Positions 1 through 6,990 of a stretch of DNA of 10,184 nt are shown one piece after another. The position numbers were made by a program, and so were the translations under genes. The notes under the pieces are model-generated. The model was given only the letters and a program-made list of their open reading frames with translations. It searched no databases and had not been told where the DNA came from. Source of the DNA: Saprospiraceae bacterium. Lineage in GTDB: Bacteria > Bacteroidota > Bacteroidia > Chitinophagales > Saprospiraceae. The stretch is from the NCBI GenBank assembly GCA_013361075.1, contig JABWAJ010000153.1, positions 1-10,184 of the forward strand, in the 5' to 3' direction. The first letter of the stretch is position 1, and each line of letters begins with the position of its first letter.

Positions 1-12
1 GGCGCGCGGTGA

Positions 13-1728
13 GGGCCGGTAACATCAGAAGCGGGGCGGCTGGCGGGCGCGCTAGAACAGCCGGGGCGAGCGAGCCAGCGCGTTCAGCCTCTCATACAGT
101 GGCTGCAAGCGCTGGTAGATACCCGGCGCCAGCGCTACGACAAAGCCCTGGACAACCTGATCCGGGCCTCCGAACTGGCCGAACAGACCGACAGCCGCCT
201 GAGCCAGTACCTGGTCCAAACCCAGAAGGCCTACGTTTACCACTTATCCGGCAATGCGCCTGCTTCGCGAGATGCCCTGGCCTATGCCCAGAAAAATGTA
301 CTCCGTAGCAATACCGTACTCGGCTTCGGCACTACCGGCGATGCCAATGAAAACATCGCCCTCGAAGTTGCCTCCTCTCCCGGCAACGCCTACTGCTGCA
401 ATACCTTAGACAATACCCGATTGGGCGTTAGTGTGTTTGGCGGCAGCCTGACCACTGATCAGTTCCGGGGCACGGCTTTTGGAGCGCATGCCTCTAGCCT
501 TTATTTGCCGAATGCCAATGCGGTGCTGGGGAGTCAAACGCATACCGAGAATTGCTGGCAGGAGAATTCGGGGGCGGCGGTGTATGGGGTAACACCAGAA
601 TATGCGCAAAATTATCGCTTTTTGGTGGATGAAATGACAAATTCGTGCTTCAGGCCAGTTTCTTATTCACCAGACGGGTGGTTCCAAAATCTTCCCAATG
701 CCAATCCGGAAGTTGTATGCAGCTCGGAAATTTGCAAAACCACGAACTTCAAACCGGATTCCGACGACGTCAAGCGCCTTACAGATGGCGATACCACCCT
801 GCTTCCGGCAGTGCGCTGGGAATTGCAGCGCTACATTTATGAAAAATTGCTCACGGAAGCTCCAGAGGATACCACCAATGAAAAATTCAGGGATAACGTT
901 GAAAACACAACGATTGGCTTTTTTCAAGCAATCAATGAAAATATTGCTGCGATGTTTGCTGCGGATTCCGTTTCAAGAGCTGCATTAAATGCCAACCTGA
1001 TTGTAGCATCGGGGAAATTGGACAGTTTGATCCTGATAGATTCCTTAGTAACCATAGAAGATGACAGCAGCGAAATCGCCGGGCTCATGCAAATTCGGGG
1101 AGGACTAACGGAGGTACTTTTTGATCTGGCCTCAGACAGTGAATCCCTCACAGAAGAAATCAGCGACAATTTTTCGGATGCCGCCGATGACATTCGTGCC
1201 TTAAACGATACCATTACGGTAATAGAGGACTTTGAAATCAATGAAAAAGTATTCAACGATCTCTATCTGGCCTACCTTGCCGAAGCCGATACCTCAGAAA
1301 TGGATACGCTGGAGGCCATTGCTGCACAATGCCCCCTTCTTGGCGGAAACGCCGTTTATCGGTCAAGAGCTTTGCTGGCGATGATGACCGGCGAATTGGC
1401 TTCGTACAACGATTCCTTGAACTGCGCTTCTGTTCAGGCATTGAGCCTGCCTCATGGCCATAATACAAGCTTCCTGGTGGCAACCGACCTGACGATTTTC
1501 CCCAACCCTGCAAATGGCGAAGTCAATATTCGATGGAAAAGGGCCCCGGAAAAACAGGGTCAAATACAGGTAACTGACCTTTATGGCCGCCAGGTTCGCC
1601 AAATGGTCATTGCGCCAGGTGCAACAGAAATAAAGATACCAGCCGACCATCTTCCGGATGGCATGTACTTTTTCAGCATTCGATTAGATGATTTGGAAAC
1701 AACCCGCAAAATAATCATCCAACATTGA
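13..1728 (+). CDS. C-terminal part of a secreted T9SS type A cargo protein (5' end missing)
   Basis: Frame 1 is open from base 13 to the TGA at 1726-1728 (571 codons) and reads as real protein throughout, while the other frames over 13-420 give only Arg/Pro/Gly-rich shadow. The start is not visible: the first in-frame TTG is at 421 and the first ATG at 634, yet residues 15-75 upstream of these form a convincing Gln/Leu/Arg-rich amphipathic helix. The true gene therefore probably begins left of the window. Order: helical segment; a Gly/Asn-rich part (about 95-190) with a Cys pair, 'YCCNTLD', that resembles the end of a parallel beta-helix; acidic alpha-helical segment (about 250-430); C-terminal T9SS sorting domain in the last 81 residues with 'FPNPANGEVNI', 'DLYGRQV' and 'LPDGMYFFSI'. 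T9SS cargo crosses the outer membrane and is released or surface-anchored. The ligand or enzymatic role is unknown; no catalytic motif is recognised. An in-frame TGA at 10-12 means a frameshift may lie at the left edge. Confidence 0.72.
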   Translation, partial: GPVTSEAGRLAGALEQPGRASQRVQPLIQWLQALVDTRRQRYDKALDNLIRASELAEQTDSRLSQYLVQTQKAYVYHLSGNAPASRDALAYAQKNVLRSNTVLGFGTTGDANENIALEVASSPGNAYCCNTLDNTRLGVSVFGGSLTTDQFRGTAFGAHASSLYLPNANAVLGSQTHTENCWQENSGAAVYGVTPEYAQNYRFLVDEMTNSCFRPVSYSPDGWFQNLPNANPEVVCSSEICKTTNFKPDSDDVKRLTDGDTTLLPAVRWELQRYIYEKLLTEAPEDTTNEKFRDNVENTTIGFFQAINENIAAMFAADSVSRAALNANLIVASGKLDSLILIDSLVTIEDDSSEIAGLMQIRGGLTEVLFDLASDSESLTEEISDNFSDAADDIRALNDTITVIEDFEINEKVFNDLYLAYLAEADTSEMDTLEAIAAQCPLLGGNAVYRSRALLAMMTGELASYNDSLNCASVQALSLPHGHNTSFLVATDLTIFPNPANGEVNIRWKRAPEKQGQIQVTDLYGRQVRQMVIAPGATEIKIPADHLPDGMYFFSIRLDDLETTRKIIIQH

Positions 1729-1746
1729 TTTTTTTCATTGATCACC

Positions 1747-1778
1747 CAGTGGTATTCCTGTTCGCAGGAATACCACTG
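1747..1778. terminator. Perfect 14-bp hairpin with TTCG loop between two secreted-protein genes
   Basis: Bases 1747-1760 (CAGTGGTATTCCTG) are exactly complementary to 1765-1778 around the four-base loop TTCG. The hairpin starts 18 bp after the stop codon of the upstream gene and ends 14 bp before the ATG of the next. There is no T-run after the stem on the + strand ('ctcaatttacag'), and none on the - strand; the only T-run (1730-1736) lies before the stem. It could be a U-tract-less terminator or mRNA 3'-end stabiliser of the upstream gene, or a 5'-leader structure of the downstream gene. The pairing is certain; the role is inferred. Confidence 0.6.
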
Positions 1779-1792
1779 CTCAATTTACAGCC

Positions 1793-3544
1793 ATGCGCAC
1801 CATTTTTACCCTTCTTGTTTTATTGACCATGTTACCTGCCACGGCTCAAAAACACGATGAAATCTGGCTTCTGGGTTATGGTAGCAATGCCGGCAACTCA
1901 TCTTTTGGAGGCACCGTTATTGATTTTGCCACAAACCCGCCTGATATGTATTATGAGTATCGTTCTATGAACTTTAGCCAGGTCAATGCCAGCATTTGTG
2001 ATACCTCAGGCAACTTGCTATTTTATACCAACGGTATTTACATTGCCAATGCTCTGAATGAGCCGATGGAAAATGGACAAGGGTTGAACCCTGGACTTCA
2101 TGCACAGCAAAATCAAGAGTATGGATATATTTTAGATCAAGGAGCGATGATATTGCCTGCTCCCGAACATGATAGTTTATACTATCTCTTGCACATGGAT
2201 AAAGAGTTAAATCTTACCCAAACATCCTTTCAATCTTCTCATTTTTACTATACTATTGTTAATATTAATGACAATAACGGATTGGGAAAGGTAACAAGTA
2301 AAAATCAAGCTCTTATTACAGATACGTTTCATAAAGGGAAATTAGTAGCAACTCGACATGCCAATGGAAGAGACTGGTGGATATTGGTAAGAAGATATGG
2401 AACAAACCTGTATTATAAAGTAATATTAAGTGTGAATGGATTAATCAACTTAGGAATACAATCGTCAGGGAATGCTATACCTTCCAATTCAATAGGGCAA
2501 GCAGTCTTTTCACCCGATGGATCGAAATATGCCAATGTCCATATAGCAGGTTATGCTGGTGATCCTATTTATGTCAGCATATATGATTTTGACCGTTGTA
2601 GTGGGACATTGAGCAATTCAATACAATTTACCTATGCAGATACCGCCTGGTGTGCGGGCATCGCCATTTCCCCCAATAATCGGTTCTTATACGTTTCTTC
2701 TTTCCGTTACATCTATCAATACGACCTGCAAGCCCCCGACATCGAAGCCTCACGTATTACAGTAGCGGAGTGGGATGGTTTCGCTCAAAACGGCTCTTTC
2801 GCTACTACTTTCTATTTAGCTCAGTTGGCGCCGGATGGCAAAATTTACATTACAAGTAACAGTTCAGTTTCTTATTTGCATGTCATTAACCACCCGGATT
2901 CTTTAGGCTTAGCCTGTGATGTTTGCCAACATTGTGTAGAATTACCCACCTGGAATGCCTTTTCCCTCCCCAATTTCCCCAACTACCGCCTCCACCACCT
3001 CGAAGGCAGCCCCTGCGATACCCTGCGCCAGCCCCCCACATCTGCATGGAGCTACGACGCTCAAGCGCTCGAATTGGCTTTTCAGGACAGCAGCTACCAC
3101 GACATCCGTGCCTGGCACTGGGATTTTGGGGATGGGGTGACGGATACCGTGCCGCATCCGGTGCATACCTACGCGGCGGAGGGGGTGTACAATGTCTGTC
3201 TAACGGTAAGCAATCCACGTGGGGCGGATACGTTGTGCCGGGAGGTGCAGGTGTTGATTAATATTGTGGCGGATACAGAAGGTAGTATTTCGGTGAGTAT
3301 TTCACCCAATCCGGTCACAAACGGCGTCGCTTTACTCCAGCTCGAAGCTTTGGTGAAGTTGGATAATCCCCAGGTTATTATCCGTGACGCGCTGGCGCGG
3401 GAAGTGCTGCGCGAGCCGCTTCGGGTGGTGGCAGGGAAGGTGCAGCAGGAAATGAAGATTGGGCATTTGGCGGCGGGGGTTTATTTTTGTAGTGTGGAGG
3501 ATTCGGGGGTGGTGGTTTGGCAGGGGAAGGTGGTGAAGCAGTGA
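1793..3544 (+). CDS. Secreted PKD-domain protein with N-terminal propeller-like region and T9SS sorting domain
   Basis: Complete 583-residue protein. Residues 1-19 are a signal peptide (MRTIF, hydrophobic core, cleavage after ATA-Q). Residues 20-405 resemble a family common in Saprospiraceae secretomes with a beta-propeller-like character: 'ASICDTSGNLLFYTNG' near 66-81, 'RHANGRDWWILV' 188-199, 'FSPDGSKYANV' 239-249, 'YDFDRC' 264-269, 'SPNNRFLYVSS' 293-303 and 'APDGKIYI' 346-353 recur like blades. A PKD domain follows (about 417-488) with 'WHWDFGDG' at 441-448 and the closing 'HTYAAEGVYNVCLTV'. The T9SS type A sorting domain is about 497-583 ('SISPNPVTNG', 'LAAGVYFCSVEDS'). It should be exported by Sec, then by T9SS, to the cell surface or medium. 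PKD and propeller folds usually mediate adhesion or glycan/protein contact, but no ligand or catalytic residue is evident. The propeller part is far more AT-rich than the PKD/CTD part. The ATG at 1793 is chosen because it directly begins the signal peptide. Confidence 0.85.
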   Translation: MRTIFTLLVLLTMLPATAQKHDEIWLLGYGSNAGNSSFGGTVIDFATNPPDMYYEYRSMNFSQVNASICDTSGNLLFYTNGIYIANALNEPMENGQGLNPGLHAQQNQEYGYILDQGAMILPAPEHDSLYYLLHMDKELNLTQTSFQSSHFYYTIVNINDNNGLGKVTSKNQALITDTFHKGKLVATRHANGRDWWILVRRYGTNLYYKVILSVNGLINLGIQSSGNAIPSNSIGQAVFSPDGSKYANVHIAGYAGDPIYVSIYDFDRCSGTLSNSIQFTYADTAWCAGIAISPNNRFLYVSSFRYIYQYDLQAPDIEASRITVAEWDGFAQNGSFATTFYLAQLAPDGKIYITSNSSVSYLHVINHPDSLGLACDVCQHCVELPTWNAFSLPNFPNYRLHHLEGSPCDTLRQPPTSAWSYDAQALELAFQDSSYHDIRAWHWDFGDGVTDTVPHPVHTYAAEGVYNVCLTVSNPRGADTLCREVQVLINIVADTEGSISVSISPNPVTNGVALLQLEALVKLDNPQVIIRDALAREVLREPLRVVAGKVQQEMKIGHLAAGVYFCSVEDSGVVVWQGKVVKQ

Positions 3545-3552
3545 AATAATCT

Positions 3553-3630
3553 GAATCAGAATTCGCAGGATTTCAGGATTTTCAGAATCGCGCTATCCTG
3601 AAAATTCTATAATCCTGTGAATTCTGATTC
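3553..3630. repeat. 33-bp imperfect inverted repeat made of ATCCTG/CAGGAT words
   Basis: Arm 3553-3585 pairs with 3598-3630 with only 4 mismatches in 33 positions, around a 12-base loop (3586-3597). Within the arms the word CAGGATT (and its complement AATCCTG) is repeated, for example CAGGATT at 3567-3573 and 3574-3580 shifted by one T. It sits 9 bp after the stop codon at 3542-3544, between convergent genes, and is palindromic, so it can act on transcripts from either side. This is the type of dispersed extragenic palindrome often seen in Bacteroidota genomes (established in general terms; copy number in this genome not known). It may serve as a bidirectional terminator of the secreted-protein gene and comEC. 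Confidence 0.7.
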
Positions 3631-3703
3631 CGACAAAGGATTAGAAAAGTATCAAACAATAACCTGAAAAACAATGCAGTATGCAGCCTACACACGCCGG
3701 TCT

Positions 3704-3721
3704 TCCCGACCACAATCGGGA
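3704..3721. other. Small perfect hairpin in convergent intergenic region
   Basis: TCCCGA (3704-3709) and TCGGGA (3716-3721) are perfect complements around a six-base loop (CCACAA). Adjacent bases 3700-3703 and 3722-3726 are GC-rich and do not extend the stem strongly. It lies 7 bp from the larger nested hairpin at 3729-3770, and together they could be one folded RNA domain. Confidence 0.45.
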
Positions 3722-3728
3722 CGGAGCA

Positions 3729-3770
3729 CAGAGCCGCAACGGGAGATTCCCTGCGGGAAAGACAACTCTG
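3729..3770. other. Nested hairpin, possible structured RNA or repeat element
   Basis: Three stems nest: CAGAG (3729-3733) with CTCTG (3766-3770); CCGCA (3734-3738) with TGCGG (3752-3756); GGGA (3741-3744) with TCCC (3748-3751), leaving a 3-base loop and a 2-base bulge. The outer and middle stems stack on the left side, and a 9-base bulge (3757-3765) sits on the right. An alternative hairpin TTCCC-tgc-GGGAA (3747-3759) competes, so two mutually exclusive folds exist. The - strand downstream of comEC can form the same pairs. No credible protein is encoded across it. Whether it is transcribed is unknown. Confidence 0.4.
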
Positions 3771-3843
3771 GCGAGCCACGTGGTTTTGACAGGAAGATAT
3801 GGAGCGAGCGCTAATCAGCAAAGCGAAAAACGACAAGCATCAA

Positions 3844-5940
3844 CTACAAATCCCGGATAAAAGCGCCTTCTTCCCGGATATCGTGGAAGGGAATTCCCTT
3901 GCGCAGGCAAGCAGCCTTCCAGCGTTCAACGCGCCGATAACTACTCGAGGCATCGAACAGAATCTGTTTGCAATCAAATATTTGCAATAAGTCTTCCAGG
4001 TCTGCCCGGACATTGTTGGACAACAACAGGCAGTCTACTGCAATTCGATCCGCTGCTTTTTGCAGGGCCATTGGTTGCCGTACAATGGCCATTTTGAAGC
4101 CATAAAATTGGAGAAGCCCCCGATGAAAAAACCAGTTGGGGGCCGTTAGAAGGGTTGTGGTATCTACATTCAGAGAAGCAAACTTTGCGACGCCGGTGAA
4201 CAGGCGGTAGTTTCCGGCTGCAAAATTGATCCGGGAAGCCTCCAGGTCGCCATCAGCAAGGGAGGTGATTTTTTTGCCGTCTACAAGATCAATGGCCGTG
4301 TGGCCAGGCAGGTGATAAACCACTACCTGCCGGCGGTTCTGGTTCTGCCATTCGCGCCAGGTGTGGAGCCCGGCTACCCCGACAAAACAGGCGAGGGCAA
4401 CCAAAATCCAGCGAAACCGCCTGAATTCAAAAGCGCCCGTCAATGCGGCAATAGCGCCGTAAAGCAGGATCGCTGCTGCTGCGCTCAGCCAGATGCCGGT
4501 GATCACGCCGCCCGGAATTTGTTGAATCAGGAAAATGGAAGCATTGGTGATCCAGACCAGCCAGTACACGGCTTGCCCCAGCAGCCAGCCAATTAATGGA
4601 ATGGCATCGAGCACAAACAAAGCCATGCCCCCCATCAGAACAAATCCGGAAATGGGCACCACCACCAGCCCGGAAAGCCAGAAATAGAGCGGGAACTGGT
4701 GGAAATAGAGCAGGCTGATGGGCAGGGTAGTGATCTGTGCCGCCAGCGAAACTGCAGACAGTTTCCAGAAGTAGTCGCCGACTTTGTTTTCAATGTACCA
4801 AAACCGGTAGATTATGGGTTGAAAATAAACGATTCCAAAAACGGCAAGGTAAGAAAGCTGGAACCCGATGTCGAACAGCAGGTAAGGGTTTACACACAGC
4901 AGCAGGAAAGCCGAAGCCGCAAAAGTGTTGTAAATATTGGGTTGCCGGTCAAGCGATTGCCCCACTATGACAAAACTGAACATGGCTGCCGCCCGCAAGG
5001 CGGAAGCCGCTGCGCCGGTCAATACGGCAAACCCCCAGACGCCGGCCAGCAGGAGCAGCATTTTTACAAACTTCCAGTGGGGGTTTTTGACTTTAAGCAA
5101 ACCGAATAAGGCCGACAAACACAGATAAACGATGCCGACGTGCATGCCCGATACAGCAAGCACGTGCATGGCCCCCGTATTGACATAAGCATTGGTCACT
5201 TCCTGGGAAATTTCGTCTTTATAGCCCAAAATGAGCGCTGCACCAACCGCGAATTCATTGTCGGAAGGCAGGTGTTTGCGGAGGATGGCAATGCACCGCT
5301 GCCGGAGCTGGTCGGTTAGTGCCAGGATACCCCGGGAAGGTTGGGTATTCAGTTTTTCCCAGGATAGCGAATCTGCCCGGATGTTGAAATGGGTATTACT
5401 CAGGTGCATGTACCAAGCAAAATCGAATGTTTTGGGGTTTCGCGGCGGGTCAATCGGACGGATCCGGCCTTTGACCAAAACCCGGTCGCCATAGCTCAAC
5501 AACCGGCTTTGGTCGTCCAGATCGAGGTAAGCCAGTAAAAAACCGGTTCGGGGCCGAAGCGAGTCTGGGTTGCTGCCGAGGTGCTCTACTTTGAGCAGCA
5601 ACCGCATGGAATTTTCGCCGGGCCGCAGGCGATGGATGACGCCGGCGACATAATTTTCGTCGGCCAGATCTTTTTTAAAGTGAAAAGGCCGGTTGAATTC
5701 GTGGTGTAAAGCAGTAGTTTGATACCCAAACAAAAAAAGAAAAAGACTGAGCACCGCACCAAACATCCAGCGGGATTGAAATCGGGTGCGCCGTTGCCAC
5801 AAAAACCAAAGCAGACCAAACAAAACTGGAAAAGCAAACAATCCAATGGGATAAAGCGTCACCTCCTGACCCGATGCGAGCCAGATTCCTGCAATAAAAG
5901 GCAGGGTAAGGCGAAAAAAAGGGATGGCTCTCCAATTCAT
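3844..5940 (-). CDS. comEC: ComEC/Rec2-family DNA-uptake channel protein
   Basis: Polytopic inner-membrane protein of 698 residues that, in natural transformation, passes single-stranded DNA into the cytoplasm. The ATG at 5938-5940 is chosen: it gives 'MNWRAIPFFRLTLPF', the usual start of Bacteroidota homologues, whereas a TTG at 5962-5964 would add eight unlikely residues. Order: two or three N-terminal membrane segments (about 10-75); a soluble beta-rich OB-like/DUF4131 domain (about 95-190) with 'YGDRVLVKGRI' and 'NPKTFDFAWYM'; the multi-helix competence domain (about 225-500) with the signatures 'HVLAVSGMHVGIVY' and 'LFDIGFQLSYLAVFG'; then a soluble C-terminal part (about 540-698). That tail takes the place of the metallo-beta-lactamase-like domain of longer ComEC proteins but has no HxHxDH motif; 'DCLLLSNN' stands where a metal-binding His would be expected. 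It lies 29 bp downstream of the Omp28-like gene, probably in the same transcript. Other competence genes are not in the window. Confidence 0.93.
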   Translation of the reverse strand: MNWRAIPFFRLTLPFIAGIWLASGQEVTLYPIGLFAFPVLFGLLWFLWQRRTRFQSRWMFGAVLSLFLFLFGYQTTALHHEFNRPFHFKKDLADENYVAGVIHRLRPGENSMRLLLKVEHLGSNPDSLRPRTGFLLAYLDLDDQSRLLSYGDRVLVKGRIRPIDPPRNPKTFDFAWYMHLSNTHFNIRADSLSWEKLNTQPSRGILALTDQLRQRCIAILRKHLPSDNEFAVGAALILGYKDEISQEVTNAYVNTGAMHVLAVSGMHVGIVYLCLSALFGLLKVKNPHWKFVKMLLLLAGVWGFAVLTGAAASALRAAAMFSFVIVGQSLDRQPNIYNTFAASAFLLLCVNPYLLFDIGFQLSYLAVFGIVYFQPIIYRFWYIENKVGDYFWKLSAVSLAAQITTLPISLLYFHQFPLYFWLSGLVVVPISGFVLMGGMALFVLDAIPLIGWLLGQAVYWLVWITNASIFLIQQIPGGVITGIWLSAAAAILLYGAIAALTGAFEFRRFRWILVALACFVGVAGLHTWREWQNQNRRQVVVYHLPGHTAIDLVDGKKITSLADGDLEASRINFAAGNYRLFTGVAKFASLNVDTTTLLTAPNWFFHRGLLQFYGFKMAIVRQPMALQKAADRIAVDCLLLSNNVRADLEDLLQIFDCKQILFDASSSYRRVERWKAACLRKGIPFHDIREEGAFIRDL

Positions 5941-5969
5941 CAGGCACTTTGTTGGGGGCGACAAAAAGC

Positions 5970-6797
5970 CTAATCAAGCACCTTCACTTCCTGAGCCTGG
6001 ATGACCGTTTTTTCTGAGCCGCTGTGATGCAGGAAGGCCACAATGTAGCAATGGTCGGCATCCCAGCCCTGTGGCAGGGTGTAGTTAAAGGTCCGGGTCA
6101 CCTCATCCCCGGCCACCAGCGGGCCATTGACCGGGTCTCCGTCATAGGCCGACATCATGTCTCTCAGGACATGGCGGTGAACATAATTGTCTACGACTCC
6201 GGAAGGAGTTAGTTGGGTGTCTGTTATCTGATCCTGGGTGATCATTACGCTGATTCTGACATCGTTTTCGGCAATGTTTTCCAGAATGTCGAGGTTCACC
6301 TTTGCTTCTAAAGCTCTGGTTGTTGGGTTGTAGGTTTTGGTAATTAAAACCTGTGCCTGGGGGGCAAGGGCAAATTCTTCGGCAATGAAGCCTGCCCACT
6401 GCGATTGGCCAAGTTGCAGGTCGGTTTCTCCATTGAACAATTTGCGGTTGATCACCGAAGTTGGATACCCTAACGGTTCGCCCAGATAGCTGAGGAGGCT
6501 GGCTCCTTCAGGCGTCCTGAAATCCTCATTGCTTTGTGGGTAGGGTGGAGCAAAAAAGCCAGTGTGAATGGAAACGGCGATCAGTTGCTCACCATAAATG
6601 CCTTTTAATGTTTGAATGGCATCGCTGCCAGCCGGGCAGTTGACACAGCGGACTCCGGTAAATTCTTCTATCAGTACCTGGCGTTGCTGGTCGTTTGGAT
6701 TGTTGGTACCCGAACCTGGGTTTAGGCGGGGTGCTATTTCCTCACAGGAAAAAAGCAAAAATGCAATACACGCAAGGAGCGTAAGTTGTTTTGTCAT
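5970..6797 (-). CDS. Omp28-family outer-membrane lipoprotein with thioredoxin-like CxxC
   Basis: 275 residues. The N-terminus is a lipoprotein signal peptide: MTKQ, a hydrophobic run, then 'LLFSC' with Cys18 as lipidation site, followed by a flexible Gly/Asn/Pro linker (about 24-38). The next block, 'LIEEFTGVRCVNCPAG', carries Cys51-x-x-Cys54 and matches the thioredoxin-like entry of Omp28 (named after a Porphyromonas gingivalis surface protein); 'IAVSIHTGFFAPPY' and 'GYPTSVINR', with the cis-Pro-like position, follow as in thioredoxin folds. The second half (about 145-275) is beta-rich and ends 'VIQAQEVKVLD'. Acidic residues directly after the lipidated Cys (E19, E20) resemble lipoprotein surface-export signals of Bacteroidota (inference). 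The role could be redox handling or adhesion at the surface; no substrate is known. It is the first gene of a probable two-gene unit with comEC. Confidence 0.87.
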   Translation of the reverse strand: MTKQLTLLACIAFLLFSCEEIAPRLNPGSGTNNPNDQQRQVLIEEFTGVRCVNCPAGSDAIQTLKGIYGEQLIAVSIHTGFFAPPYPQSNEDFRTPEGASLLSYLGEPLGYPTSVINRKLFNGETDLQLGQSQWAGFIAEEFALAPQAQVLITKTYNPTTRALEAKVNLDILENIAENDVRISVMITQDQITDTQLTPSGVVDNYVHRHVLRDMMSAYDGDPVNGPLVAGDEVTRTFNYTLPQGWDADHCYIVAFLHHSGSEKTVIQAQEVKVLD

Positions 6798-6860
6798 GGC
6801 TGTAATTGTTTATATCCTGCAAAAATCGCAAGTATTTTAATTAGGAATCCCTAAAAGTAG

Positions 6861-6874
6861 CAGCATGTCTGCTG
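6861..6874. terminator. Weak hairpin in the gap between the SDR and Omp28-like genes
   Basis: CAGCA (6861-6865) pairs with TGCTG (6870-6874) around four bases; a G-T and an A-T pair extend it outwards. Read on the - strand it lies about 115 bp after the SDR stop codon and is followed within two bases by TTTT, so it might end the SDR transcript. The rest of the 193-bp gap (6798-6990) is AT-rich and shows no gene; presumably it also contains the promoter of the lipoprotein gene, but I cannot place one with confidence. Confidence 0.3.
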
Positions 6875-6990
6875 TTTAACGATACTTTGCACGATTATTC
6901 AATACAGCAAGGCAATTTATGCATTATTAGCACAACTGTCAAGTACCTGCATGAGATCCGGGAAGTTTTGGCCGAACCTGAATTTTTTGA

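Noticed and set aside
9..308. GTG-started frame at the left edge
   Set aside because: Arg/Pro/Gly-rich out-of-frame translation; frame 1 over the same bases gives a sensible helical protein joined to the downstream T9SS protein.
2886..3261. Overlapping reading frames on both strands inside the PKD-protein gene
   Set aside because: Pro/Gly/Arg-rich translations typical of out-of-frame reading of a GC-rich coding region; the PKD frame explains this stretch fully.
3582..3836. 84-codon reading frame on the - strand in the convergent gap
   Set aside because: It runs through the palindrome and hairpins, is Arg/Cys/Phe-rich without domain character, and its composition follows the DNA structure rather than codon preference.
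4300..5128. Several + strand frames opposite comEC
   Set aside because: Antisense shadows: rich in Arg, Gln and Pro, no domain, while comEC covers the region with clear signatures.
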